From MPNO01 sp965205995 (GTDB taxonomy: Bacteria; Pseudomonadota; Alphaproteobacteria; MPNO01): 64,000 nucleotides of DNA. The position numbers and the translations under genes were made by a program. The DNA is taken from assembly GCA_965205995.1 (NCBI GenBank), contig OZ242200.1:310001-374000 (forward strand), given 5' to 3'. Every line of letters starts with the position of its first letter. The stretch's first letter is position 1. Below the pieces are notes generated by a model that was given only the letters and a program-made list of their open reading frames with translations, was not told the DNA's origin and searched no databases. Positions 44,656-52,738 of this stretch are shown here, in pieces.

Positions 44656-45672
44656 CTACTTGAACTCGTACGCGGCCTTCATCTTGGCCACCAGCTCGGG
44701 CGAGACGTTCAGCCCGTTATTGACGAGCTTGACGAGCTCCTCGCCGGAGATCGGCGCGACCGGCGCGCGCCGCTTCTTGGCGTCGGCGAGGAAGGCGGGA
44801 TCGTTCATCGTCGCCATGAAAGAGGTCCTGAGCGCCGCGACCCGGTCCTTCGGAACTTCGGGGGCGACCCAGAAGCCCATGCCGATCAGCTCGCAGACCT
44901 CGATGAAGTCGATCATCTTCTTGCCGTCTTCCGACTTCACCAGATCGCCGATACTCGGCACGTTCGGAAGCTCCGGAATGCGCGGGCCGTACTGGATCAA
45001 ATGCTTGATCTTGCCGGTCTTGAGCCAGTCGTTCTTGATCGTGGTCCAGCCGGTCCAGTAATTCATCCGCCCGTGGACCTCGCCCTGGGCCATCGCCTTG
45101 TTGATCGAGGCGCCGCCCTTGTAGCCCTTGACGATCTTGAACTTGGTGCCGAGCAGGTGGTTCATCAGCTTCGGCATCAGATAGGTCTCCGAGCCGAAAC
45201 CGGTCGAGCCCATGACGACCTCTTTCTCCTTCACCCCTGCGAGCGTCGTCGCGGGCGCGGTGTGGAAGATCGAGACCACGCTCGGGCGCTGGGTGATCGA
45301 GCCGATCCACTGGAACTTGGTGGCGTCGAATTTGACGTTGCGGAGGATCGGCGCGAGGACCGAGGGCGCCAGCACCTCGGCGACCGTGGTGCCGTCCTTG
45401 GGCGCGGCGTTGTAGACATAAGCCGCGCCCTTGGTGCCGCCGCCGCCCGGCCGCGACTGGACGATCACCGTCGGGTTGCCGGGGATGTGATTTCCCCAGT
45501 GCTCGGTCAGCAGCCGGCCATAGAGGCCGAGCGAGGCCCCGAGTCCGGCCGGCACCACCACGGTCACCGTGCGGCCCTTGTAGAAGCCCGCGACGTCCGC
45601 CGAGGCCGGCCCCGCCAGCCCGATGGCAAATGCTCCGGCGACGAGCGCCAGGTTCGCGCGTTTGAACGACAT
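44656..45672 (-). CDS. TctC/Bug-family tripartite tricarboxylate receptor
   Basis: A 338-residue periplasmic receptor with a Sec signal peptide (MSFKRANLALVAGAFAIGLA, cleavage near ASA-DVA). KGRTVTVVVPAGLGASLG, the GNPTVIVQSRPGGGGTKGAA loop and VAELLA-like AEVLAPSVLAP segment belong to the Bug/TctC family. The TTT permease it needs is probably the TctA-TctB fusion 4.7 kb away, with the helicase and a TRAP operon in between. Ligands in this family are mostly carboxylic acids. It diverges from the first UbiD gene, so it may share its promoter region and serve UbiD substrates. Confidence 0.9.
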   Translation of the reverse strand: MSFKRANLALVAGAFAIGLAGPASADVAGFYKGRTVTVVVPAGLGASLGLYGRLLTEHWGNHIPGNPTVIVQSRPGGGGTKGAAYVYNAAPKDGTTVAEVLAPSVLAPILRNVKFDATKFQWIGSITQRPSVVSIFHTAPATTLAGVKEKEVVMGSTGFGSETYLMPKLMNHLLGTKFKIVKGYKGGASINKAMAQGEVHGRMNYWTGWTTIKNDWLKTGKIKHLIQYGPRIPELPNVPSIGDLVKSEDGKKMIDFIEVCELIGMGFWVAPEVPKDRVAALRTSFMATMNDPAFLADAKKRRAPVAPISGEELVKLVNNGLNVSPELVAKMKAAYEFK

Positions 45673-45865
45673 CTCCTGCTCCTTGTTATTCCTCGTCCCG
45701 AATCGGTGCGAATGGGACACAAGGATACGCGCCGACCGGCGCCCGCGCAAAACCCGATCCGCCGGTTGTCACGGTCGGGGAGGGTGCATAGATTGCGAAT
45801 TGCTTAGCATCGAACGAAGCGTTTCCCGCGCGCCTGGCGGGCGCGGCGGAGGGAGTCCATCGTCC

Positions 45866-47560
45866 ATGTCGATGCCTGCGCGGGGTTACCGCGATCTCCA
45901 CGAACATATCGCGGCGCTGCGCGAGGCCGGGTTGCTGATCGAGGTCGACCGGCGGATCAACAAGGACACCGAGATGCACCCGCTGGTGCGCTGGCAGTTC
46001 CGCGGCGGGATCGACGCCGAGGATCGCAAGGCGTTCCTGTTCACCAACGTCACCGATTCCAAGGGGCGGGATTTCGACATCCCGGTCCTGGTATGCGGCC
46101 TCGCGGCCAACTCCCGGGTCTACGAGATGGGCATGGGCGTGCCGCTGCAGGAGATCAAGGAGAACTGGATCCGGGCGATGAACGCGCCCGTAGAGCCCAA
46201 TCTGGTCGAGCACGCGCCGTGCCACGAGATCGTCCACCGGGACGGCGAGCTGCTCAACGGAAACGGGCTCGATGCGCTACCGGTGCCGATCTCCTCGCCC
46301 GGATGGGACAACGCGCCCTACACCACGTCGTCGCATTTCATCACCAAGGACCCGGAGACCGGCGTCCAGAACATGGGCAACTACCGGGGGATGCTGAAGG
46401 CGCCCAACCGGATCGGCATGAACCCGTCGATCGAGCTCAGGACCGGCGGCTACATGCACTGGGAGGCGTGGAAGAAGCGCGGCGAGCCGATGCCCTGCGC
46501 CATCGTCCTCGGCTGTCCGCCGGTGGTCTCGTTCACCGCCGTCCAGAAGATGCCGGAAAGGCTCGACGAGCTCTGGGTTTCCGGCGGGCTGGTCGGCAAG
46601 CCGCTGAACGTGGTGAAGGCGAAGACAGTGGATCTGCTGGTCCCGGCCGAGGCGGAGGTGGTGATCGAGGGCTTCGTCTCGACCGAGCTGCTGGAACCCG
46701 AGGCGCCGTTCGGCGAGAGCCACGGCCACGTCAACCTTCAGGAATATAACGGCTATGTCGATGTGACCGCGATCACCCGGCGGCGCGACGCGGTCATCAC
46801 CTCCTGGGTGAGCCAGGTGACGCCGTCCGAATCGAGCGCCATCAAGCGCCCGGCCTACGAGGCGGCGCAGATCGAGCATCTGCGCGATCATCTCGGCATC
46901 AAGGGCGTCAAGCACGTCTCCACCCACGAGCCGCTCACCTCGCTCCACAAGCTGATCGTCGTCGTCGTCGAGCGCGAGACGCCGCGCACCGAAATCTGGC
47001 GCGCGCTCTACGGCGTCGCCTCGCTGCGGCGCGCCGAGGGCAAGTGGGTGATCGCGGTCAACGAGGATATCGACCCGGACGACACCAACGCGGTGTTCTG
47101 GGCGATGTCCTACCGCTCCAAGCCGCATCGCGACGTGGAGATCCTCAAGCACAAGGACGAGGGGCACGGCCCGCGCAGCCTGATCGACTCAGAGGACAGC
47201 GCGGTGCTGGTCGACGCGACGCTGAAGGAGACCTTCCCGCCGGTCTCGCTGCCCAAGCGCCAGTACATGGAGGCGGCGGCCGAAATCTGGAACGAGCTCG
47301 GCCTGCCGAAGCTCAAGCCCGAGCGGCCCTGGTTCGGCTACGATCTCGGCGAGTGGAACGAGGATCTGGAATTGATGGCGCGCCGCGCGGTGCGCAGCGA
47401 ATACTGGGAGACCGGGCGGATCATCGCCCAGCGCCGCCGGGGCGACGTTTCGATGAACACCGAGGTCCGGACGCTCAACGAGGGAAACCCCGGGGCGAGC
47501 GGTGCGGGCAGCGAGGAGGGAGAGCTCACATGGGACGGCTTGACGGACGCGTCGCGATAG
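45866..47560 (+). CDS. UbiD-family decarboxylase, copy 1
   Basis: UbiD enzymes use prenylated FMN to decarboxylate (or carboxylate) unsaturated and aromatic acids. This 564-residue protein keeps the catalytic residues at the canonical positions: Arg174 in NMGNYRGM and the two glutamates 279 and 284 in PEAPFGESHGH (classic members read GPFGE). IISQVTPSESS-like SQVTPSESSAIKRP and RALYGVASLRRAEGK further match the family. The C-terminus carries an extra acidic stretch (GASGAGSEEGEL) that overlaps the next gene by 31 bases. It resembles copy 3 more than copy 2. UbiX, which makes the cofactor, is not in the window. ATG 45866 lies ten bases after a GGAGGGAG site. Confidence 0.93.
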   Translation: MSMPARGYRDLHEHIAALREAGLLIEVDRRINKDTEMHPLVRWQFRGGIDAEDRKAFLFTNVTDSKGRDFDIPVLVCGLAANSRVYEMGMGVPLQEIKENWIRAMNAPVEPNLVEHAPCHEIVHRDGELLNGNGLDALPVPISSPGWDNAPYTTSSHFITKDPETGVQNMGNYRGMLKAPNRIGMNPSIELRTGGYMHWEAWKKRGEPMPCAIVLGCPPVVSFTAVQKMPERLDELWVSGGLVGKPLNVVKAKTVDLLVPAEAEVVIEGFVSTELLEPEAPFGESHGHVNLQEYNGYVDVTAITRRRDAVITSWVSQVTPSESSAIKRPAYEAAQIEHLRDHLGIKGVKHVSTHEPLTSLHKLIVVVVERETPRTEIWRALYGVASLRRAEGKWVIAVNEDIDPDDTNAVFWAMSYRSKPHRDVEILKHKDEGHGPRSLIDSEDSAVLVDATLKETFPPVSLPKRQYMEAAAEIWNELGLPKLKPERPWFGYDLGEWNEDLELMARRAVRSEYWETGRIIAQRRRGDVSMNTEVRTLNEGNPGASGAGSEEGELTWDGLTDASR

Positions 47561-48288
47561 TCACCGGCGCCGCGCAGGGGATCGGCGCCGCCTTCGCCCG
47601 CGCCATGGCGGCCGAGGGCGCGAGGATCGCCATCGCCGATCTCGATTCCGGGGCCGCCGTGGTCGAGGAATTGCAGGCGGGCGGCGCCGAGGCGATCGAC
47701 GTGCCGACCGACGTTTCCGACGAGGACTCCTGCAAGGCGATGGTCGCGCGCACCGTGGCGGCGTTCGGCGGTCTCGACATCATCGTCAACAACGCCGCCG
47801 TCTTCACCACCATGGAACGCAAGCCCTTCGACGAGATCTCGGTCGAGGAGTGGGACCGGGTGCTGGCGGTCAACACCAAGGGCGTCTGGCTCTGCTGCAA
47901 GGCCGCCGTGCCCGCAATGCGCAAGAAGAAATACGGCAAGATCATCTCGATCTGCACCGGGCGGATTTTCAAGGGCTCGCCCTTCTTCCTGCACTACGAC
48001 GCGTCCAAGGCGGCGGTGCTCGGCATCACCCGCTCGCTCGCCCGCGAGCTCGGTGACGACAATATCTCCGTCAACGCGATCGCGCCGGGCTCGACGATGT
48101 CGGAGAACGTGCTGAAGCGCACCAACTGGATGGGCGGCGGGCCGGAGCGCACGCGCGCGACCCGGGCGATCAAGCAGGACGAGACGCCCGAGGATCTGGT
48201 CGGCGCCTGCGTCTACCTCGCCTCCGCCGACAGCGACTTCGTGACGGGCCAGACCATCGTCGTCGATGGCGGCTCGGCCATGTGGTAG
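47530..48288 (+). CDS. SDR family oxidoreductase within the UbiD cluster
   Basis: A 252-residue short-chain dehydrogenase with TGAAQGIGAAFARAM for cofactor binding, an Asp after the second strand (IADLDSG) favouring NAD(H), IIVNNAAVF, and Y-x3-K in HYDASKAAV. The serine normally 13 residues before the tyrosine appears to be Thr (ICTGRI), which may still work. VNAIAPGSTMSENVL and TGQTIVVDGGSAM close the fold. It begins inside the end of UbiD copy 1 and its stop touches the ATG of copy 2, so it is an integral member of the operon and probably oxidises or reduces a pathway intermediate. Confidence 0.93.
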   Translation: MGRLDGRVAIVTGAAQGIGAAFARAMAAEGARIAIADLDSGAAVVEELQAGGAEAIDVPTDVSDEDSCKAMVARTVAAFGGLDIIVNNAAVFTTMERKPFDEISVEEWDRVLAVNTKGVWLCCKAAVPAMRKKKYGKIISICTGRIFKGSPFFLHYDASKAAVLGITRSLARELGDDNISVNAIAPGSTMSENVLKRTNWMGGGPERTRATRAIKQDETPEDLVGACVYLASADSDFVTGQTIVVDGGSAMW

Positions 48289-49941
48289 ATGGCACCCCCC
48301 TGCTCGGGATCGAGAGCGCCGCGCGCCTATCCGGATCTTCGCGACCATCTCGACGCGCTCGACCGGGCGGGGCTTCTGTTCCGCGTCGATGAGCCGATCG
48401 ACAAGGATGCCGAGATGCATCCGCTGGTCCGCTGGCAATTCCGTGGCGGGCTGAGGGAAGACCAGCGCAAGGCCTTCCTGTTCACCGACGTCACCGACGC
48501 CAGAGGCCGGCGCTACGACATGCCGGTGGTCGTCGGCGCGCTCGCCGCCAGCGCCCGGATCTACAGCATCGGCATGGGCGTGCCGGTCGACGGGATCGGC
48601 AAGCGCTGGACCGAAGCGATCGCCAATCCGGTTCCCCCCGCGGAAATGGAGGAGGCGCCCTGCCAGGAGGTGGCGATCGACGGCGCCGAACTGCTCGGCG
48701 AGGGCAGGGGGCTGGACGCGCTCCCCGTCCCGATCTCGACGCCCGGCTTCGACGCCGCGCCCTATCTTACCGCCACCGGCTGCGTCACCCGGAACCCGGA
48801 GACCGGGGTCCAGAACATGGGGACCTACCGGGCCGGGCTGAAGGCGCCGGATCGGCTGGCGGTCCGCATGGCGACGCGGTCGGGCGGCGCGGAAGGCTAC
48901 CGCCACTGGCTGCAATACCGCGAGCGCGGCGAGCCGATGCCCTGCGCGATCGTGCTCGGCCCGCCGCCGGCGGTCGCCTATTGCGCGCCGCAGAAGCTGC
49001 GCATGGGGCTCGACGAATTGGCGGTGGCGGGGGGAATCGCCGGCGCCCCGATCAACGTCGTGCGCTGCCGGACGATCGATCTCACCGTCCCCGCCGAGTC
49101 GGAGATCGTCATCGAGGGGCTGATCGACACCGAGCTCGTCGAGCCGGAGGCGCCGTTCGGCGAGAGCCACGGCCATGTCGCGCTCGAAGACTACAACATG
49201 ATCATGCGGGTGAGCGCGATCACCCACCGCCGGGGCGCCATCCTTCCGTCGATCATCAGCCAGGTGACGCCGTCGGAATCGAGTGTCATCAAGCGGGTTG
49301 CCTACGAACCCCTGTTTCTGACCCATCTGACCGACCATCTCGGCATCAAGGGCGTCAAGCGGGTGGTCATGCACGAGCCGTTGACCAACATCCGCCGGGT
49401 GATCTTTCTGCAGTTCGAACGCGGCGTGCCGAGGACCGAGGTGTGGCGCGCGCTCTACGGCGCGTCCTCGCTGCAATCGGCCTGCGGCAAATACGTCGTC
49501 GCGGTGTCGGACGACATCGATCCGGAGAACGCCGACGCGGTGTGGTGGTCGATCGCCTATCGCGCCAACCCGCGCGAGGACTCAGCCGTTCTCGACCATC
49601 GCCACCGCGGCCACGGGCCGAAGACCGAAGACCCGGATTTCGAGGACTCGACGCTGCTGATCGACGCCACCCTCAAGGGCGACATGCCGCCGGTCGCGCT
49701 GCCCCGGGAAGCGTATATGGAGCGCGCGAGGGAGATATGGGAACGCCTCGATTTGCCGCCGCTCATCCCGCAGAGCCCGTGGGCGGGGTATTCGCTCGGC
49801 GATTGGGAAGACCGCTGGGAAGCGGCCGCCCAACGCGCCGTCGCCGGCGACTATCTCGAGAACGGCCGGCTGACCGCGCAGCGCCAGAGAAGCGCCGTCG
49901 AGCCCGAAACGCCGGTCCGCTGGGTCGAAGACGATGACTAG
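48289..49941 (+). CDS. UbiD-family decarboxylase, copy 2
   Basis: A 550-residue UbiD protein with Arg181 in NMGTYRAG and Glu287/Glu292 in PEAPFGESHGHV. The most divergent of the three: the segment after the arginine (DRLAVRMATRSGGAEGYRHW) differs where the substrate pocket is expected, and VAYCAPQKLRMGLDEL replaces the VSFTA/VTFTS of the others. The ATG follows directly on the SDR stop codon; the first residues (MAPPCSGSRAP) precede the shared YPDLRDHLDALDRAGLLFRV start. Its stop overlaps the next gene. Confidence 0.92.
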   Translation: MAPPCSGSRAPRAYPDLRDHLDALDRAGLLFRVDEPIDKDAEMHPLVRWQFRGGLREDQRKAFLFTDVTDARGRRYDMPVVVGALAASARIYSIGMGVPVDGIGKRWTEAIANPVPPAEMEEAPCQEVAIDGAELLGEGRGLDALPVPISTPGFDAAPYLTATGCVTRNPETGVQNMGTYRAGLKAPDRLAVRMATRSGGAEGYRHWLQYRERGEPMPCAIVLGPPPAVAYCAPQKLRMGLDELAVAGGIAGAPINVVRCRTIDLTVPAESEIVIEGLIDTELVEPEAPFGESHGHVALEDYNMIMRVSAITHRRGAILPSIISQVTPSESSVIKRVAYEPLFLTHLTDHLGIKGVKRVVMHEPLTNIRRVIFLQFERGVPRTEVWRALYGASSLQSACGKYVVAVSDDIDPENADAVWWSIAYRANPREDSAVLDHRHRGHGPKTEDPDFEDSTLLIDATLKGDMPPVALPREAYMERAREIWERLDLPPLIPQSPWAGYSLGDWEDRWEAAAQRAVAGDYLENGRLTAQRQRSAVEPETPVRWVEDDD

Positions 49942-51571
49942 CGCCCGCGGTTATCCCGATCTCCACGACCATATCGCGACCCTGGACGAGGCCGGGCTTC
50001 TTGTTCGTGTCGACCGGGAGATCAACAAGGACACGGAAATGCATCCGCTGGTCCGCTGGCAGTTTCGCGGCGGCATTCCGGAAGCCGAGCGCAAGGCGTT
50101 CCTGTTCACCAACGTGGTCGACTCAAAGGGCCGCCGCTACGACATCCCGGTGATCGTCGGCGGGCTGGCGGCGAACCGGGAGATATACCGGCGCGGGATC
50201 GGCTGCGAGCTCGACCGGATCGAAGAGCGCTGGGCCGAGGCGATCGCCAACCCGATCCCGCCTTGCGAGGTCGCGGACGCGCCGTGCCACGAGCTGGTCT
50301 TCACCGGCGCGGCGCTGGATGTCGAGGGCAACGCGCTCGACGGCATCCCGGTGCCGATCTCGACGCCCGGCTGGGACAACGCGCCCTACACGACGCTCTC
50401 GCAATACATCACCCGGGACCCCGATACCGGCATCCAGAACATGGGCAATTATCGCGGGCAGGTGAAGGCGCCAAGGCGCCTCGGCATGAACCCGTCGCTG
50501 GAGCTCAGGCCCGGCATCTACGTCCACTGGCAGAAATACCGGGAGCGGGGCGAGCGCATGCCGGCCGCCGTGGTCCTCGGCGCGCCGCCCTGCGTCACCT
50601 TCACCTCGACCCTGAAGCTGCCCGAGTCGGTTTGCGAGTTCGACATCGCGGGCGGGCTCGTCGGCCACCCGTTGAACGTCGTCAGGGCCAGGACCGTCGA
50701 CCTTCTCGTCCCGGCCGAGGCGGAGATCGTCGTCGAGGGCTATATCGACACCGAATATCTGGAGCCCGAGGCGCCGTTCGGCGAGAGCCACGGCCACGTC
50801 AATTTGCAGGAGTTCAACGCGTTCATGGACGTGACCGCGGTCACCAGGCGGAACGACGCGGTGCTCACCTCGATCATCAGCCAGGTGACGCCGTCGGAAT
50901 CGAGCACCATCAAGCGGGTGGCGATGGAGCCGCTTTTCCTCGCCCATCTCAGGGACCATCTCGGCATCAAGGGGGTGATCCGCGTCGGTCTGCACGAGCC
51001 GCTGACCAATATCCGGAAGGTGATCGTGGTCCAGGTCGAGCGCGGGCTGCCGCGAACCGAGATCTGGCGCGCGCTCTACGGCGCCGCCTCGCTGCATCGC
51101 GCGGCCGGCAAATACGTCATCGCGGTCGATGGCGACATCGACCCCGACAATGCCGATGCGCTGTTCTGGGCCATGGCCTACCGCGCCAACCCGGCTCTCG
51201 ATCTGGAGCTGCTCGGCCACCGCGACCAGGGCCACGGCCCACGCAGCCTGCGCAATGGCGGCGAGGACGCGAGCGTGCTGATCGACGCCACGCTCAAGGA
51301 GGATTTCCCGCCGATCTCGCTGCCCAAGCGGGAGTTCATGGAGAACGCGCGGGAGATCTGGGATGAGCTCGGCCTTCCGCCGCTCAAGCCGGAGACGCCG
51401 TGGCACGGCTACAGCCTCGGCGAATGGTCGGACGAGTTCGAGCGCGCGGCGGCGCTGGCCACCGCAAGCGATTATTTCGAGACCGGCCGGATCATCGCCC
51501 AGAGGCGGCGGAACGACGTCGAAATGAACACCGAGGTACGCCGGGTCGACGACGAGGACGGCAAAAAATAG
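49934..51571 (+). CDS. UbiD-family decarboxylase, copy 3
   Basis: A 545-residue UbiD protein with Arg174 in NMGNYRGQ and Glu279/Glu284 in PEAPFGESHGHV. Much of it is nearly the same as copy 1 (NKDTEMHPLVRWQFRGGI, KAFLFTNV, LPVPIS-type motifs), so the two arose by a fairly recent duplication. The ATG overlaps the stop of copy 2 (ATGACTAG). UbiD-family (de)carboxylases can work as hetero-oligomers, for example in phenylphosphate carboxylase, so the three copies could be subunits of one complex or separate enzymes with different pockets. Confidence 0.93.
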   Translation: MTSARGYPDLHDHIATLDEAGLLVRVDREINKDTEMHPLVRWQFRGGIPEAERKAFLFTNVVDSKGRRYDIPVIVGGLAANREIYRRGIGCELDRIEERWAEAIANPIPPCEVADAPCHELVFTGAALDVEGNALDGIPVPISTPGWDNAPYTTLSQYITRDPDTGIQNMGNYRGQVKAPRRLGMNPSLELRPGIYVHWQKYRERGERMPAAVVLGAPPCVTFTSTLKLPESVCEFDIAGGLVGHPLNVVRARTVDLLVPAEAEIVVEGYIDTEYLEPEAPFGESHGHVNLQEFNAFMDVTAVTRRNDAVLTSIISQVTPSESSTIKRVAMEPLFLAHLRDHLGIKGVIRVGLHEPLTNIRKVIVVQVERGLPRTEIWRALYGAASLHRAAGKYVIAVDGDIDPDNADALFWAMAYRANPALDLELLGHRDQGHGPRSLRNGGEDASVLIDATLKEDFPPISLPKREFMENAREIWDELGLPPLKPETPWHGYSLGEWSDEFERAAALATASDYFETGRIIAQRRRNDVEMNTEVRRVDDEDGKK

Positions 51572-51655
51572 CGGGAGCCGCGCTGGACAAGGCCGAGGCC
51601 GCGCGGCTAGACCCTTGCAGTTTGACGGAAGAGTGCCCGGGACGGGGAGGAGCGA

Positions 51656-52735
51656 TTGGCTGAATTCGCGACACTGCACGAGATCGTTGCCGCCGCCCGG
51701 GACAATCTGTCGGACGGCGCGTGGGACTACCTGACCGGCGGCACCGAGACGGAGACGTCGCTGCTCCGCAACCGGCAGGGGCTCGATTCGATCGCCTTCC
51801 GGCCGCGCGTGCTCAACGACGTCAGCGCCATCGACCTCTCCGGGACGATCGCCGGCCAAGCGACGCGCCTGCCCGTGGCGCTCGCGCCGATGGGCTCGCT
51901 GGAAACCCTGCACCCGGACGGCTCGATGGCGGTCGCCAAGGCGGCTGAGTCTTTCGGCACCGTCTCCTATCTGAGCTCGGTGACGGATCCCGGGCTCGAG
52001 GCGATCGTCGAAGGCACCGGCCACCCGAAAATCTACCAGCTCTATATACGCGGCGACCGGGAGTGGGTCGCGGATGTGGCGCGGCGCGCGATCGCCAATG
52101 GCTACACTGCCTTCTGCCTTACCGTCGACGTCGCCCTTTACTCGCGCCGGGAACGGGACCTGATCAAGCGCTACGTGCCGACCGCGCGCCGCTCATCCGA
52201 CGAGGGGATGGACTACCAGGCGATGCTCGACTGGGATCTCGTCAAGTGGTTCAAGGATTCCTTCGACATCCCGCTCCAGATCAAGGGAGTCGCAACGGCC
52301 GAGGACGCCGCGCTCTGCGTCGAGCACGGGGTCGAGACCGTCTATGTCTCCAACCATGGCGGGCGTCAGCTCGACCACGGGAGGGCGACCATCGACGTGC
52401 TTCCCGAGGTGGTCGAAGCGGTCGCCGGCAGGGCCGAGATCGTCATCGACGGCGGTTTCATGCGCGGCACCGACATCGTCAAGGCGATCGCCCGGGGGGC
52501 CGATTCGGTCGCCATCGGCAAGGTTCAGGGCTTCGGCCTCGCCGCCGCCGGCGCGGCGGGAGTCGTCCGCGTCCTGGAACTGCTGGAGGACGAGATGCGG
52601 ATCGCGATGGGGCTGATGGGCCTCACCCGGCTCGATCGGCTCGACGGAAGTTTCCTGCATGAAGCGGCGCCGGTGCGCGAACCCTCGGCGATCTCCGCCT
52701 TTCCCTTTCTCAAACTCAGGTCACCGGAGTACTGA
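51656..52735 (+). CDS. FMN-dependent 2-hydroxyacid dehydrogenase/oxidase, copy 1
   Basis: A 359-residue member of the glycolate/lactate/mandelate oxidase family, which turns 2-hydroxy acids into 2-oxo acids. The catalytic His-Arg pair is present as His234 and Arg237 in VSNHGGRQLDH, with LTVDVALY supplying Asp and LQIKGVATAED the FMN lysine; the phosphate loop IDGGFMRGTDIVKAIARGA is intact. The substrate loop near the start, DYLTGGTETETS, departs from the common GGAGDE form. The start is TTG with GGGAGGAG upstream. It lies 84 bases after UbiD copy 3 and three bases before the ThDP-enzyme gene. Confidence 0.93.
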   Translation: MAEFATLHEIVAAARDNLSDGAWDYLTGGTETETSLLRNRQGLDSIAFRPRVLNDVSAIDLSGTIAGQATRLPVALAPMGSLETLHPDGSMAVAKAAESFGTVSYLSSVTDPGLEAIVEGTGHPKIYQLYIRGDREWVADVARRAIANGYTAFCLTVDVALYSRRERDLIKRYVPTARRSSDEGMDYQAMLDWDLVKWFKDSFDIPLQIKGVATAEDAALCVEHGVETVYVSNHGGRQLDHGRATIDVLPEVVEAVAGRAEIVIDGGFMRGTDIVKAIARGADSVAIGKVQGFGLAAAGAAGVVRVLELLEDEMRIAMGLMGLTRLDRLDGSFLHEAAPVREPSAISAFPFLKLRSPEY

Positions 52736-52738
52736 GCG

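Noticed and set aside
47338..49476. Long minus-strand frame opposite UbiD copies 1 and 2
   Set aside because: Antisense shadow: similar frames appear opposite UbiD copy 3, as expected for codon-biased genes.
50123..52024. Long minus-strand frame opposite UbiD copy 3
   Set aside because: Same reason: composition mirrors the coding strand, no motif.
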